Of a stretch of DNA of 64,000 bases, positions 44,009 to 55,519 are shown one piece after another; the first letter of the stretch is position 1, and each line of letters opens with the position of its first letter. The stretch lies in the NCBI RefSeq assembly GCF_002777825.1, contig NZ_MEIR01000060.1, positions 33,799 through 97,798 of the forward strand. Reading direction: 5' to 3'. The notes beneath the pieces were generated by a model. That model searched no databases. It saw only the letters and a program-made list of their open reading frames with translations, and was not told the DNA's origin. The stretch is from Snodgrassella alvi. Its GTDB lineage: Bacteria > Pseudomonadota > Gammaproteobacteria > Burkholderiales > Neisseriaceae. A program made the translations under genes and the position numbers.

Positions 44009-44072
44009 TACTATAATTAATCCTGTTGTTCTTTTTGCGACTACAGTCTAGATAAAAAATAGGCTGTCAACA

Positions 44073-45485
44073 CTATACCGCAGCAGCCATACCCGTAAGC
44101 ATGGCTGGTACTTTATTAATACTGCCGGCACCCATATTGAGCAAAACATCACCATCTTGCAACACATTTAATAAAGTAGGCGCCATTTCGTCCACATTTG
44201 CCACATAAATCGGTTCAACTTTACCCAACACTCTAATTGCACGCATTAATGCCCTACTGTCTGCCGCCACAATCGGGTCTTCACCCGCAGCATACACTTC
44301 AGTTAATACTACGCCATCAGCTTTACTTAATACCTGTACAAAATCTTCAAAAAGGTCTCGCGTACGTGTATAGCGATGAGGCTGGAATGCAACCACCAGA
44401 CGACGTTCAGGATAGGCACCCCGTGCCGCTGCTATGGTTGCAGACATCTCTACCGGATGATGACCATAATCATCAATCAGCAATGCCTTACCCCCTTCCG
44501 GCAATGAAATTTCACCGTATTGCTGAAAACGGCGTCCAACTCCGGCAAAACTTTCCAATCCAAGCTGTATTGCCGGCACAGATACGCCAACTTCCAGCGC
44601 CACACCAATCACCGCCAGCGCATTCAGCACATTATGTTGCCCCGGCATATTAACCGTTACACTAAACTGTTCAATGCCTTTTTTGCGGGTGTGCACATCA
44701 AAGTGCATCTGCGCACCACAGGCAACAATATTAGTAGCATACAAATCAGCACTGTCATCAAGCCCATAGGTGACAAAAGGTTTCTGAATCTGCGGTAAAA
44801 TCTGGCGTACATGTTCGCTGTCAATGCACAGAAAGGCCTTGCCATAAAACGGCATCCGATGCACAAAGTCTACAAAAGCCTGATGCAGTTTTTCCACATC
44901 ATGGTCATAAGTATCCATGTGATCGGTGTCGATATTGGTAACTACCGTAAATAGAGGCGTCAGGTAGAGAAATGACGCATCTGATTCATCCGCTTCAGCA
45001 ACAATATATTCACCCTTGCCCAGCTTAGCATTTGTTCCGGCAGCAGTTAACCGGCCACCGATTACAAAAGTCGGATCCAATCCGGCAGCAGCCAGTACTG
45101 AAGCCGTCAAACTAGTGGTCGTGGTTTTCCCATGAGTGCCGGCAATCGCAATGCCACGGCCAAAACGCATGACTTCTGCCAGCATCATAGCGCGCGGAAT
45201 CACTGGAATTTTCTGTGCCAGTGCAGCCACAACCTCTGGATTGTCTTTTTTAACTGCCGTTGAAGTGACCACCACATCAGCACCAGTGATGTTCTCTGCA
45301 CTGTGATCAGAGCAAATATGCACACCGATTGCCTGTAAATGACGGGTTGCTGCATTATCAGCCAGATCAGAACCGCTGATATGATAACCTTCATTATGCA
45401 AAACTTCGGCAATACCACACATACCAGTACCCCCAATACCCACAAAATGGATATGACGGATACGGTCTTTCATATTTTCTTTCAT
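44073..45485 (-). CDS. murC: UDP-N-acetylmuramate-L-alanine ligase MurC
   Basis: The product has up to 470 residues, an N-terminal Rossmann motif [22 protein letters not shown]-binding [15 protein letters not shown], and the C-terminal [10 protein letters not shown] and [13 protein letters not shown] motifs. It adds L-Ala to UDP-MurNAc, the first peptide step. It matches the Neisseria protein over its length as I recall it; a start at 45473 ([12 protein letters not shown]) corresponds better to the family N-terminus. Confidence 0.97.
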   Translation of the reverse strand: MKENMKDRIRHIHFVGIGGTGMCGIAEVLHNEGYHISGSDLADNAATRHLQAIGVHICSDHSAENITGADVVVTSTAVKKDNPEVVAALAQKIPVIPRAMMLAEVMRFGRGIAIAGTHGKTTTTSLTASVLAAAGLDPTFVIGGRLTAAGTNAKLGKGEYIVAEADESDASFLYLTPLFTVVTNIDTDHMDTYDHDVEKLHQAFVDFVHRMPFYGKAFLCIDSEHVRQILPQIQKPFVTYGLDDSADLYATNIVACGAQMHFDVHTRKKGIEQFSVTVNMPGQHNVLNALAVIGVALEVGVSVPAIQLGLESFAGVGRRFQQYGEISLPEGGKALLIDDYGHHPVEMSATIAAARGAYPERRLVVAFQPHRYTRTRDLFEDFVQVLSKADGVVLTEVYAAGEDPIVAADSRALMRAIRVLGKVEPIYVANVDEMAPTLLNVLQDGDVLLNMGAGSINKVPAMLTGMAAAV

Positions 45486-45564
45486 ACTGTATAACTTTTC
45501 CTGCTAATCCAGACTTTCGGCTGGATACTCGGCTAAACATCATTCAAGCCGACTCAATCATAAT

Positions 45565-46632
45565 TTAATGGACACTGGCCACGGCTGCCGCTGCCACCTT
45601 AGCCGCACTATCCGGTTGTGCCAATGCTCGCGCCTTAGCCGCCATCTGCAAACAACGCTCGCGCGATAAATCTGTCAGTACAGTAATTAACGCCTGTGCA
45701 TTCAGACTGTTCTGCGGCAATAGCACAGCAGCACCATCCTTAACCATAAACTGCGCATTAGCTGTTTGATGGTCATCTACAGCATGCGGATAAGGCACCA
45801 GAATTGCCCCTACTCCGGCGGCAGTTAACTCGGCAATAGTCAAGGCGCCGGCACGGCAAATCACCAAATCAGCATCGCGGTAAGCGGAAACCATATCTGT
45901 GATAAATTCAACACATTCAGCTTCTACACCACACGCGGCATAATTATGCTGCAATTGTGCCAGTTTATTACGTCCAGACTGATGTATCAGCCGCGGGCGC
46001 TGTGATGCCGGCAATAAAGCCACTGCCTGCGGTACAATCTGATTTAAAACATCTGCACCCAGACTGCCGCCAACCACCAGAATATTCAAAACCCCCTGCC
46101 TGCCGGCAAAACGTTGCTGAGGCAAAGGCAAAGCGGCGATATCGGCCCGCACCGGATTACCAACCAGCCCGTTCTTATTCGCAAATACTTGCGGAAACGC
46201 ATACATTACCTGATTGGCAAAATGCGACAATACCTTATTAGATAAACCGGCAATAGCATTCTGTTCATGCACCAGCAGTGGCAAACCGCATAATTTGGCT
46301 GCTATCCCCCCCGGGAAAGTGACAAAACCACCAAAACCAATTACTGCATCTACACGATGCTTGCGAATAATCTGCCGAGCTGCTGCAATAGTGCTTAGCA
46401 ACGTAAACGGTAATAACAGCTTGCGTTTCAGCCCATTACCACGGATACCTTTTATGGCCAGCGTTTCCAGCGGTATGTTGTACTGTGGTACCAGACGTGT
46501 TTCCATCGCACCAGCACTCCCCAGCCAGACAATATGATGTCCCTGCGCCTGCAATGCCTGAGCAACAGCGAGCGCTGGAAAAATATGCCCGCCTGTTCCG
46601 CCTGCCATGACCATAAAGGTTTTTGCACTCAT
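45565..46632 (-). CDS. murG: UDP-GlcNAc:lipid I N-acetylglucosaminyltransferase MurG
   Basis: The 355-residue GT-B enzyme has N-terminal MAGGTGGHIFPALAVAQAL, VIGFGGFVTFPGGIAA, HEQNAIAGLSNKVL, and C-terminal VICRAGALTIAELTAAG with donor-binding PYPHAVDDHQTANA. It converts lipid I to lipid II on the cytoplasmic face of the membrane. It is followed by murC after about 80 bases. Confidence 0.97.
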   Translation of the reverse strand: MSAKTFMVMAGGTGGHIFPALAVAQALQAQGHHIVWLGSAGAMETRLVPQYNIPLETLAIKGIRGNGLKRKLLLPFTLLSTIAAARQIIRKHRVDAVIGFGGFVTFPGGIAAKLCGLPLLVHEQNAIAGLSNKVLSHFANQVMYAFPQVFANKNGLVGNPVRADIAALPLPQQRFAGRQGVLNILVVGGSLGADVLNQIVPQAVALLPASQRPRLIHQSGRNKLAQLQHNYAACGVEAECVEFITDMVSAYRDADLVICRAGALTIAELTAAGVGAILVPYPHAVDDHQTANAQFMVKDGAAVLLPQNSLNAQALITVLTDLSRERCLQMAAKARALAQPDSAAKVAAAAVASVH

Positions 46633-46668
46633 CGTTTTCCCGTCAAGCTAAAAATGTTCTGTGATTAT

Positions 46669-47823
46669 TCAAACTTTAAAACCACGCATTACCCGCCGAT
46701 TCTCATAATCGACCCGCAACAACAAACCCACACAAATTAAAATAACCATAACAGCCGAGCCACCATAAGACAGTAAAGGCAGAGTTAAACCTTTAGTCGG
46801 CAAAAGGCCAATATTCACACCAATATTAAAAAAGCTTTGAATACCCAGCCAGATACCAATGCCTTTTGCCACGAAAGAACCATAAAACAGTTCCAGATCA
46901 CGCGCCTGTTTACCAATGGAAAAGGCACGAATCACCAGCCAAATGTAACAGAACATTAATACCAGAATACCCACAAAACCGAATTCTTCCCCGATAACCG
47001 CCAGAATAAAATCCGTATGTGCCTCAGGTAAATAAAAACGCTTTTCCAGGCTAGCGCCCAATCCTACACCAAACCAGCCACCACGCCCGATTGCCATTAA
47101 CGAATGCGTCAGCTGATAGCCTTTACCCAGAGGATCTGCCCATGGATCAAGAAAACCGGCAATACGAGCCATACGGTAAGGTTCGAACAACACCAGCATA
47201 ATCATAGCCAGCAAACCAAATCCCACTACAGCCATAAACCAGCGAAATGGCAAACCTGCCAGAAACAGCAGACCAACAGCAATAACAGAAACAACCACAA
47301 ATGAACCGAAGTCCGGCTCCAGCATAATCAACCCGAGCCCAAGCCCTATCGGAATACCGGCAAACCAGACCTTTCTGAATTCTTTTAGTATTTCAGCACG
47401 CCGAGTAAAAAAACTCGATAAATATAAAATAATGGCCAGTTTGAAAACCTCTGTAGGCTGAATATTAATCATCCCCACGTTAATCCAGCGTCTGGCACCA
47501 TTAATTTCCCGCCCCATTACCAATACCACAATCAGCAGCATAATACTGAACAGCAACACCACTGGTGTCAACTTCTTCCATGTACGCAAAGGAATACGGG
47601 CCGCCACACAGCCAAATAGACCGCCACTCAATAGAAAAACAGCCTGACGAATCAGGTAATAATAGGTACTGCCACCATCATGCTGTGCATAGGCAATTGA
47701 AGCCGAGTACACCATAATCAGGCTGAAACTCGCCATCAATACCACCATCCACAGTAGTGACTGGTCAAAAGTATCACCGCGTCGCAGCAGATTACGATCC
47801 AGCAGACGTGATTCAGTAATCAT
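46669..47823 (-). CDS. ftsW: Septal peptidoglycan glycosyltransferase FtsW
   Basis: The 384-residue SEDS protein has about ten membrane helices, with [11 protein letters not shown] in the first helix, the catalytic-loop region [28 protein letters not shown], and [17 protein letters not shown]. It polymerises lipid II with its partner PBP (FtsI, encoded upstream in this cluster). Start is in an ATGA overlap with the murD stop. Confidence 0.96.
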   Translation of the reverse strand: MITESRLLDRNLLRRGDTFDQSLLWMVVLMASFSLIMVYSASIAYAQHDGGSTYYYLIRQAVFLLSGGLFGCVAARIPLRTWKKLTPVVLLFSIMLLIVVLVMGREINGARRWINVGMINIQPTEVFKLAIILYLSSFFTRRAEILKEFRKVWFAGIPIGLGLGLIMLEPDFGSFVVVSVIAVGLLFLAGLPFRWFMAVVGFGLLAMIMLVLFEPYRMARIAGFLDPWADPLGKGYQLTHSLMAIGRGGWFGVGLGASLEKRFYLPEAHTDFILAVIGEEFGFVGILVLMFCYIWLVIRAFSIGKQARDLELFYGSFVAKGIGIWLGIQSFFNIGVNIGLLPTKGLTLPLLSYGGSAVMVILICVGLLLRVDYENRRVMRGFKV

Positions 47824-49172
47824 GCTGCGCTATCCTGCAATTGCTGAACACTAGCAATAAATACTTCACTGCGGTGTACATAGCCTTTAAACATATCATA
47901 ACTGGCACAAGCAGGGCTTAGCAGCACAATATCACCCGGCTGAGCCAGCGCAAAGGCCTGTTGAGTGGCCTGCGGCAAATCACTACAGAATTCTACCGGA
48001 TATGCAGCCCCTGTCAGAGCAGCGCCCAGTTGATGTCCATCTACCCCAATCAGCAAAACAGCACGTGCCTTATTACGCAATGCTGCCTGTAGTGGAGTAA
48101 AATCCTGCCCTTTGCCCTGCCCTCCAGCAATCAACACAATCGGTTTATCCAGTCCGAGTAAAGCCGCACACGTAGCACCAACATTTGTTCCTTTGGAATC
48201 ATCAATAAATGTTACACCATTAATTTCAGCTACTTTCTCTACCCGATGAGGCAAACCTTTAAATTCACGCACATGCAGGAGCAGTTGTGCCCGTGGCAAA
48301 CCTATTGCCTCGCATAAAGCAAATGCAGCCAATACATTAGCCGCATTATGTTTACCCTGTAAAAATAGTGCATCATAGGCCAGTAATGGTTCTTTACCCG
48401 CACATAGCACACCGTTATTTAACCAAAAATCAGTAGCCTGCTGTAAAGAAAACCACTTTACCGGACGACCATGTCGCAGCATGGCACGACAAAATACATC
48501 ATCAGCATTTAATACCTGAATAGCCTGACCTCGAAAAATCCGGTCTTTACTATGGGCATAATCCAGCAAATCATCATAGCGATCCAGATGGTCTTCTGAC
48601 ACATTCAGCACTGTGGCAGCAGTTGCATTCAGAAAGGGCGTGGTTTCCAACTGAAAGCTCGACAATTCCAGTACCCATACATCGGCTGCTTTACCTCCTG
48701 CGCGCCCCAGATAAGCTTCGAGTACCGGCGTACCAATATTACCAGCCACTACCGTATCCAACCCACACCGTGCACATAAAAAACCTACCAGGCTGGTAGT
48801 AGTGGTTTTACCATTTGAACCAGTAATAGCAATAATTTTACTGCCGCTACCTGAAAGCAAATCAGCCAGAATCGCCACATCACCCAGCACCACACCACCG
48901 GCACGTTTAAAGGCAACGATGGCAGCATGACGCTGACTGATTCCGGGGCTTAAAGCCAGAATATCAAACTGATTCTGGTCAAGCACAGCAGCTAATTCAC
49001 CAGTATGTATATCAACCTGATAGTGCTCGGAGACTGACTGCCGTGTTTCTTCGTCTGGCTGTGCATCATAAACGGCCACATCAGCACCCGCCTGTGTCAG
49101 AAATGCCAGCATTGAAACACCAGTACGTCCCAATCCCCCAACCAAAACTTTTTTATTACGCCAGTCAATCAT
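47820..49172 (-). CDS. murD: UDP-MurNAc-L-Ala-D-glutamate ligase MurD
   Basis: The 450-residue Mur ligase has an N-terminal [14 protein letters not shown] motif, ATP-binding [30 protein letters not shown], and C-terminal [17 protein letters not shown]. It adds D-Glu to UDP-MurNAc-L-Ala. It lies 65 bases after mraY. Confidence 0.97.
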   Translation of the reverse strand: MIDWRNKKVLVGGLGRTGVSMLAFLTQAGADVAVYDAQPDEETRQSVSEHYQVDIHTGELAAVLDQNQFDILALSPGISQRHAAIVAFKRAGGVVLGDVAILADLLSGSGSKIIAITGSNGKTTTTSLVGFLCARCGLDTVVAGNIGTPVLEAYLGRAGGKAADVWVLELSSFQLETTPFLNATAATVLNVSEDHLDRYDDLLDYAHSKDRIFRGQAIQVLNADDVFCRAMLRHGRPVKWFSLQQATDFWLNNGVLCAGKEPLLAYDALFLQGKHNAANVLAAFALCEAIGLPRAQLLLHVREFKGLPHRVEKVAEINGVTFIDDSKGTNVGATCAALLGLDKPIVLIAGGQGKGQDFTPLQAALRNKARAVLLIGVDGHQLGAALTGAAYPVEFCSDLPQATQQAFALAQPGDIVLLSPACASYDMFKGYVHRSEVFIASVQQLQDSAA

Positions 49173-49237
49173 GGCTTAGTCCTACATTTATTTTTCAATT
49201 ACACAATCATGGCAAAATACCGTTTATCTTACTACCA

Positions 49238-50323
49238 TTAACGAATTTTCAGAGAAGACAAACCTACCAGTACCAGAATCATAGTAATAATCCAGAAACG
49301 TACTACAACCTGTGTTTCTTTCCAGCCTTTCTGTTCAAAATGATGGTGAATCGGTGCCATCAGGAAAATACGCTTGCGCCGCATTTTATACGATCCTACC
49401 TGTAGCATGACAGAAAGTGCCTCAACTACAAATAATCCGCCCATAATCACCAGTACAATTTCCTGACGCACAATCACAGCAATTGTACCCAGTGCCGCAC
49501 CTAGAGCCAGCGCGCCAACGTCTCCCATAAATACCTGCGCCGGATAAGCGTTAAACCACAGGAATCCCAGACAGGAACCGCAAATTGCAGCACAGAAAAT
49601 CATCACTTCATTAGCACCGGGCACATGGGGTAACTGCAAATAATGCGCAAACTCAGCATGGCCGCTAACATAAGCAAAAATTGACAGACCAGCCGCCACC
49701 AAAACTATCGGAAAAGCAGCCAGCCCATCCAGACCATCAGTCAGATTGACTGCATTAGAAGTACCGACAATCACAAAATAAGTCAGAACCACAAAGCCAA
49801 TACCACCCAGCGGATAAGTAATTTCCTTGAAAAACGGCACAATAAAAGCAGTTGTTGAGCTTAAATGCGCGGCATAAAACAGCACCAAACCGGCAATCAG
49901 CGCCACAGCAGATTGCCATACCATTTTAAATTTGGCCGAAACCCCATGAGGGTCTTTATAAACTACTTTTTTCCAGTCATCATAAAAACCCAATGCACCG
50001 GTACTCAGCATCACCAGCAATAGCACCCAGATATAGGGATTGGCCAAATTGCCCCATAATAAGGTTGTAACAGTAATAGCCAGCAAAATCAGTGTTCCCC
50101 CCATCGTCGGCGTACCGGTTTTTACCAGATGGGTTTTAGGGCCATCATCACGTACGGCCTGCCCCACCTTAAGCTGAGTTAACTTACGAATCATCCATGG
50201 TCCGAATGCCAAACTAAACCCCATGGAAGTAAGTGCCGCCATTACTGCACGAAAAGTAGTATATTGAAATAAATGGAACCCATTTACCCAGTTATGAAAA
50301 AGTTCTGCTAACCACAACAGCAT
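49238..50323 (-). CDS. mraY: Phospho-MurNAc-pentapeptide transferase MraY
   Basis: The 361-residue membrane enzyme has about ten helices and the family motifs [38 protein letters not shown] and the [15 protein letters not shown] loop. It makes lipid I from UDP-MurNAc-pentapeptide and undecaprenyl phosphate. A 149-base gap separates it from murF and shows no clear structure. Confidence 0.97.
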   Translation of the reverse strand: MLLWLAELFHNWVNGFHLFQYTTFRAVMAALTSMGFSLAFGPWMIRKLTQLKVGQAVRDDGPKTHLVKTGTPTMGGTLILLAITVTTLLWGNLANPYIWVLLLVMLSTGALGFYDDWKKVVYKDPHGVSAKFKMVWQSAVALIAGLVLFYAAHLSSTTAFIVPFFKEITYPLGGIGFVVLTYFVIVGTSNAVNLTDGLDGLAAFPIVLVAAGLSIFAYVSGHAEFAHYLQLPHVPGANEVMIFCAAICGSCLGFLWFNAYPAQVFMGDVGALALGAALGTIAVIVRQEIVLVIMGGLFVVEALSVMLQVGSYKMRRKRIFLMAPIHHHFEQKGWKETQVVVRFWIITMILVLVGLSSLKIR

Positions 50324-50472
50324 GGTTGTTTTCCCTTGCCACAGCCACAGCCATGACGGTTAATCAAATAATCACTGCTACCAGAATGAAGACAACCATT
50401 CAGACAGCCTGAACTGAATAAAAACGGCTATTCTAAGTCGTTCAACCCAGCTTAACGATAGTTATATCTAGT

Positions 50473-51831
50473 TTATTTTTGCGTTAATGCCTGTACCACA
50501 TCTTCCATATGCATGAAACGTGAACCCTTTACCAGAATAGTAGCAGTCTGCTGATCCCATGCACTTAAATCTTCAATTAGCCTGTTTCTGTCCTGATAAA
50601 ATGCTTCTGCTGCCCCATAGGCTTCTGCTGCATACTGGCTATTGTCACCGATAAAAAATGCAGCATCTATGCCACGCGCCCTCATATAAGCACCAACCTC
50701 AGCATGCAAAGCAGGAGCATTATCACCCAGTTCACCAATGGCACCCATAACAATAATCCGTGGAGCCGGAAATGCCGCCAAAACATCAATAGCAGCCTTG
50801 AATGCATCCGGATTGGCATTATAAGTATCATCAATCACCAGAGCGCCATGAACGCTGCGTTTCTGTTGCAACCGACCTTTGGCATTTTCAAACCCATTCA
50901 ATCCACGTAAGGCCGTTAAAGGCACCCCAGCTGCCAGCGCCAGAGCACAGGCAGCCACCGCATTGTGCACCATATGCAAACCCGGCACCGGTATCCGTAA
51001 ATCAATTACGCCTTGCGGACTGTGCAAATCAAAATTGATACCTAAAGGTTGCAATACAATATTTTCTGCATGCACATCACCCTGCTCTGTGCCAAAGCGG
51101 ATATAACGTTTACCCTGCAAAGCCACGGCATAAACATCTGATTGACTATCATCGGTAGGAATAAAACCGATTCCCCCCGTACTCAACCCCTGATAAATTT
51201 CGCTTTTGGCGCAAGCAATATCGGATACATCCTCGAAACCACAGCCGATATGGGCACGTAAAGCATTATTAACCAGCGCAAAATGCGGACAGGCCAAACC
51301 AGTTAAATATTTCAGCTCACCGGCATGATTCATACCCATTTCAATCACCGCATAGCAGTGTTGTGGCTTTAGCTGCAACAATGTTAATGGTAAACCAATA
51401 TGATTGTTGAAATTACCTGTAGTCGCCAGAACAGCATCATTACCGGCATGATGACGCAAAATTGCTGCCAGCATTTCCTTCACAGTAGTTTTACCGGCCG
51501 AACCAGTAATACCAAAAACCTGCAGTGCCGGATTAACTACCATGCGCCAGGCCTGTGCCAGCTTTCCTAATGCCTTCTCTGTATCTGCCACTACCAGACA
51601 ATGCGTCTTATTTTGGCAATCGGCTCTGCTGACAATACACAACCGAGCACCCTGTGCCAGTACTTCATCAATAAAATCATGACCATCAAAGCGTTCGCCC
51701 TGAATGGCCACAAACACATCGCCCGGTTGAATCTGGCGGCTATCAATAACCACCCGTGTTACCGGCTGATTATTGTCTGGCAACACCTGTCCAAAAGTTT
51801 GATAAATAAAATCCAGATCTAAATTCGGCAT
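50473..51831 (-). CDS. murF: UDP-MurNAc-tripeptide-D-Ala-D-Ala ligase MurF
   Basis: The 452-residue Mur ligase has ATP-binding FGITGSAGKTTVKEML, the GNFNNHIGLPLTLL segment typical of MurF, EMGMNHAGELKYL, and C-terminal IDDTYNANPDAFKAAID. It completes the UDP-MurNAc pentapeptide with D-Ala-D-Ala. It follows murE by 24 bases. Confidence 0.97.
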   Translation of the reverse strand: MPNLDLDFIYQTFGQVLPDNNQPVTRVVIDSRQIQPGDVFVAIQGERFDGHDFIDEVLAQGARLCIVSRADCQNKTHCLVVADTEKALGKLAQAWRMVVNPALQVFGITGSAGKTTVKEMLAAILRHHAGNDAVLATTGNFNNHIGLPLTLLQLKPQHCYAVIEMGMNHAGELKYLTGLACPHFALVNNALRAHIGCGFEDVSDIACAKSEIYQGLSTGGIGFIPTDDSQSDVYAVALQGKRYIRFGTEQGDVHAENIVLQPLGINFDLHSPQGVIDLRIPVPGLHMVHNAVAACALALAAGVPLTALRGLNGFENAKGRLQQKRSVHGALVIDDTYNANPDAFKAAIDVLAAFPAPRIIVMGAIGELGDNAPALHAEVGAYMRARGIDAAFFIGDNSQYAAEAYGAAEAFYQDRNRLIEDLSAWDQQTATILVKGSRFMHMEDVVQALTQK

Positions 51832-51855
51832 GTTCTACCAATAGTTACATAGACA

Positions 51856-53334
51856 TCAGGTGCGTTGACGTAAAGCTGCCTGTGCCACTTCAAAATCAGA
51901 AAAATGCTGCTTGTGGCCACCGATATCCTGATAGGTTTCATGACCTTTACCCGCAATCAGAACAATATCGCCAATTGCTGCGTGACTCACAGCATAATTA
52001 ATCGCACGACTGCGGTCTGCCTCAACCAGTACCGGTTCAGCAATAGCCGGTAAAATATCGGCAATAATTGCCTGCGGATTCTCCGTACGCGGATTATCAC
52101 TGGTTACCACCACATAATCTGCCTCAGCGGCCGCAGCTGCACCCATTAAAGGCCGCTTACCTGCATCGCGATCGCCGCCACAGCCAAAAACACACCACAA
52201 ATGTGCACCGGCGGGCTTGATTTCCTGTAAGGTAGCCAATGCCTTTTCCAGCGCATCCGGTGTATGGGCATAATCCACAACCACCAGCGGCTGTTTATCC
52301 CCCATCAGGCAATCCATACGCCCAGTAGCCGGACGAATCTGCGGCCAAACAGCAAGCACATCATCAAAAGCAAAACCATTGGCACACAATACACCAACAC
52401 AGGCAGCCAGATTCTGAGCATTGAAGCGCCCCAGTAACCGAGTATGCACTACGCCCTCGCCCCATGGTGTGCGCAAATGTACCTGCATGCCGCTGACAGA
52501 GGCCTGAAACTGATAAATATGAATGTCTGCCTGTGCATGAAAGCCATAAGCCAGTATAGTTAACTGAGGACGAGCACAACGTAAATCCTGCCACAGCTGG
52601 TAGCCGAATTCATCATCGATATTGATAACCGCATGTTGCAAACCATACCAGTAAAACAGCGAAGCTTTACATGCCCCATAATGCTGCATGCTATGATGAT
52701 AATCCAGATGATCACGGGTAAGATTAGTGAATACAGCACTAGTAAAAGGCACACCAACTACACGGCTTTGATCTAAACCATGGCTGGATACTTCCATGGA
52801 CACCGCAGTCGCATTCTCTGTCACAAACCGGCTCAGCCATGTCTGATTGGCAACCGCATCCATGGTCGTATTAACGCTGTCATGCAGCTGCTGCCAGTAA
52901 CCATTACCTACAGTACCCATAATGGCGCATTTTTTTCCCAGAATATCAGCAGCCTGTGCCAGCCATTGTGAAACTGAGGTTTTACCATTGGTTCCGGTTA
53001 CCCCCCAGATGGGCAGCTTCCTACCCGGATAGTCATAGCAGGCAGCAGCCACCAGTCCGGCACGCTGCCGCAAATCCACTACCGCCTCATTCGCTACCGC
53101 CCAATCTGCCTGCCATCTGAACTGACCATCATCATCCCAGAATACAAATGCTGCCCCATTATCGATAGCGGCCTGAATAAAATCTCTGCCATCAGTATAT
53201 TCACCCTGACAGGCTACAAATACATCGCCCGGCAGTACCTGTCTGCTGTCGACCTGCAAGGTACGACCCGCAACCAGTGCACGCGTTTGAGCACTTAAAC
53301 GATATTCAGGCAAAGGATTCTTCAGGGAAAACAT
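51856..53334 (-). CDS. murE: UDP-MurNAc-L-Ala-D-Glu:meso-diaminopimelate ligase MurE
   Basis: The 492-residue ligase has ATP-binding WGVTGTNGKTSVSQWL, MEVSSHGLDQSRV, NLTRDHLDYHHSM, and the DNPR motif VVTSDNPRTENPQAI that marks specificity for meso-diaminopimelate over lysine. It adds the third residue of the stem peptide. About 75 bases separate it from ftsI. Confidence 0.97.
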   Translation of the reverse strand: MFSLKNPLPEYRLSAQTRALVAGRTLQVDSRQVLPGDVFVACQGEYTDGRDFIQAAIDNGAAFVFWDDDGQFRWQADWAVANEAVVDLRQRAGLVAAACYDYPGRKLPIWGVTGTNGKTSVSQWLAQAADILGKKCAIMGTVGNGYWQQLHDSVNTTMDAVANQTWLSRFVTENATAVSMEVSSHGLDQSRVVGVPFTSAVFTNLTRDHLDYHHSMQHYGACKASLFYWYGLQHAVINIDDEFGYQLWQDLRCARPQLTILAYGFHAQADIHIYQFQASVSGMQVHLRTPWGEGVVHTRLLGRFNAQNLAACVGVLCANGFAFDDVLAVWPQIRPATGRMDCLMGDKQPLVVVDYAHTPDALEKALATLQEIKPAGAHLWCVFGCGGDRDAGKRPLMGAAAAAEADYVVVTSDNPRTENPQAIIADILPAIAEPVLVEADRSRAINYAVSHAAIGDIVLIAGKGHETYQDIGGHKQHFSDFEVAQAALRQRT

Positions 53335-53408
53335 AATACAGCCGTTTCACACATTTTCATCAGATACAAACAGACAGACAATCTGTGCAAGCACAGATTG
53401 TCTAAAGA

Positions 53409-55151
53409 TTAATGCCTTTCAGTATGCAAACCAGTCTTCACCGGCCTTGTAGGCGAAACACCCAGTACATTCAGCGTACCCGCCATGACATCATGGAATA
53501 CCGGGCCAGAAACCGGGCCACCATAATAACCATTAGTAGTAGGATTCTGGATATTGACGGCCACAATAACACGCGGATTATCCGCTGGTGCAAAACCAAT
53601 AAAGGTAGCCATATGCTTGGAGTCAGAATAATGCCCGTTTACCAGCATTCGTGCCGTACCGGTTTTGGCCGCAACATCATATCCTTCAATTGCCCCCTGC
53701 AAACCAGTACCACCAGGCTGAGTCACAGCAATCATCATATGACGTACTTCCCGTGCTGTTTTCGGCTGGATAACCTGTTCACCCAGTGGTGCCTTGTCCA
53801 GCTTGAGAAAACTAACCGGCAATAACTTTCCATCATTGGTAAAAATAGTATATGCCCTTGCCAGCTGTAGTAGGCTCATTTGAATACCATAACCAAAAGA
53901 CATGGTAGCCTGCTCAATCGGGCGCCAGTTGTGCCAATCACGTACCACTCCCGGCGTTTCCCCCGGAAAACCGGAATGCATCCGGTGACCAAAACCGATA
54001 GAAGTATACAGGTTGTACATTTCTTCCGGAGTAAACATGGCAGAAATTTTACTTGTGCCAACATTAGATGACTTCTGAATGATACCGCGCACATCCAGAT
54101 AAGGATAATTATGCGTATCCCGCACTGTAGCCGGCCCGATTTTATATGGCAAAGTATTAAAACCACTGCTCGGCCTGATTTTACCGCTATCCAGCCCCTT
54201 GGCAATAGTAAACGGCTTCATTGCACTACCCGGTTCAATCATATCGGTAACAGCACGGTTGCGGCGTGCATCACTTTCAACAGATGCCGGATTATTGGGG
54301 TCATAACCCGGCGAATTGACCAATGCAAGAATTTCACCGGTTTTACCATCTAGTACCACCACAGAACCAGCCGAAGCAGTATGAAACTGCATCGCTTTAT
54401 TCAAAGATTCATAAGCAATAGACTGAATACGCTGATCTATAGACAGCACCATATTAGCGCCATTTTTCGGTGGCTGGTTGCGGGGCGAGTCCAGACTGTC
54501 AACAATATTACCTTTATTGTCGCGTAGTACAACCTTGGCTCCATCAACACCATGCAGAATACTTTCGCGTGACAGCTCCAGCCCTTCCTGTCCTTTACCA
54601 TCAATATTGGTAAAACCAATAATATGAGAAAAAATCCGTCCCATCGGGTAATGACGTTTACTTTCATGCTGAAAGGCCAAACCTTTAATATTCAGTGCGG
54701 CCACTTTTTCTGCAATCTCTGGCGGCAATTGGCGTTTCAGATAAATAAAGTCTTTATTACGACTGAGGCGGCTTTTAATCGTTGCTACCGGTACATCAAT
54801 CAGCTCAGACAACTGTTGCAGCTGAGCCTCAGCAGGCATCTTTTCCATGGCCGAAGGTACTGCATATAAAGAATCTGCCGGCGCGCTGATAGCCAGTGCC
54901 GCACCATTACGGTCAGAAATTGTGCCTCGGGTGGCAACCAGTGGCAGAGTACGGACAAAGCGCTGATCACCCTGCTCTTTCAAAAATTCATGTTTTTCAG
55001 TCTGTAGATAAATACCACGCCCGATTAGCATGGCAAATGCCACAGCCAAAGTGCCCAGCACCAACACTATTCGCCCGTTGGTTGTTACAGGCTTGACCTC
55101 TTTCACCTCACGGGGCAGCATGCGCGGCTTATAATCGTTTTTAATTAACAT
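53409..55151 (-). CDS. ftsI: Septal penicillin-binding protein 2 (FtsI/PenA)
   Basis: The 580-residue class B PBP has one membrane helix (residues 27-45), a pedestal domain, and a transpeptidase domain with SAMK (309-312), SSN in KSSNVGTS and KTGTA. It crosslinks septal peptidoglycan with FtsW. It reads along its length like Neisseria PenA, which fixes the start at 55151 ([13 protein letters not shown]); an in-frame GTG at 55166 is unlikely. At the gonococcal positions 312 and 316 it has Met and Thr instead of Ile and Val, and Ser instead of Asn at 512; Ala501 and Gly545 are unchanged. Confidence 0.96.
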   Translation of the reverse strand: MLIKNDYKPRMLPREVKEVKPVTTNGRIVLVLGTLAVAFAMLIGRGIYLQTEKHEFLKEQGDQRFVRTLPLVATRGTISDRNGAALAISAPADSLYAVPSAMEKMPAEAQLQQLSELIDVPVATIKSRLSRNKDFIYLKRQLPPEIAEKVAALNIKGLAFQHESKRHYPMGRIFSHIIGFTNIDGKGQEGLELSRESILHGVDGAKVVLRDNKGNIVDSLDSPRNQPPKNGANMVLSIDQRIQSIAYESLNKAMQFHTASAGSVVVLDGKTGEILALVNSPGYDPNNPASVESDARRNRAVTDMIEPGSAMKPFTIAKGLDSGKIRPSSGFNTLPYKIGPATVRDTHNYPYLDVRGIIQKSSNVGTSKISAMFTPEEMYNLYTSIGFGHRMHSGFPGETPGVVRDWHNWRPIEQATMSFGYGIQMSLLQLARAYTIFTNDGKLLPVSFLKLDKAPLGEQVIQPKTAREVRHMMIAVTQPGGTGLQGAIEGYDVAAKTGTARMLVNGHYSDSKHMATFIGFAPADNPRVIVAVNIQNPTTNGYYGGPVSGPVFHDVMAGTLNVLGVSPTRPVKTGLHTERH

Positions 55152-55222
55152 AGTAGTTTGTTCCACTGCCGGATATCGCTGCCTGAAAGCAACATTCCAT
55201 TATTCTCTGCTCATTCATATCA

Positions 55223-55495
55223 TCACTTAACTGGTCGGGGTACGGCCAGCATCTGCGTTTCGGCCAGTGATGGCGAATGCAGATTCTGCCGGGCTGAAGC
55301 ATCCTGAATCAACTGATGATTGGATAACCGTGCCTGCGCCAGCTTTAAACGACTGAAATCCTCATTCAGAAGACTTTCCCCTTTTTGCGCCTTATCCAAT
55401 GCGATAAAAAACTGGCGCGAACGATTCTGTACTGTTACCACAGCAAATGCTGAAGCCAGTACCAACAAAAGCAAAATAATGTTGATTTTATTCAT
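55223..55495 (-). CDS. ftsL: Cell division protein FtsL
   Basis: The 90-residue bitopic protein has a membrane helix at residues 4-22 (INIILLLLVLASAFAVVTVQ) followed by a short periplasmic coiled coil (LDKAQKGESLLNEDFSRLKL). It forms the FtsQLB complex that activates FtsWI. Identity rests on size, topology and place between rsmH and ftsI rather than on strong sequence motifs. Confidence 0.9.
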   Translation of the reverse strand: MNKINIILLLLVLASAFAVVTVQNRSRQFFIALDKAQKGESLLNEDFSRLKLAQARLSNHQLIQDASARQNLHSPSLAETQMLAVPRPVK

Positions 55496-55519
55496 AATAA
55501 ACCAACCATAAATCTTTAT

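Noticed and set aside
50401..50425. AGACAGCCTGAA as a possible DNA uptake sequence
   Set aside because: It differs from known Neisseriaceae 12-mers. Reading by eye I found no exact Neisseria-type ATGCCGTCTGAA in the window and only scattered partial matches such as the one near 6612, so enrichment is not supported; a genome-wide count would settle it.
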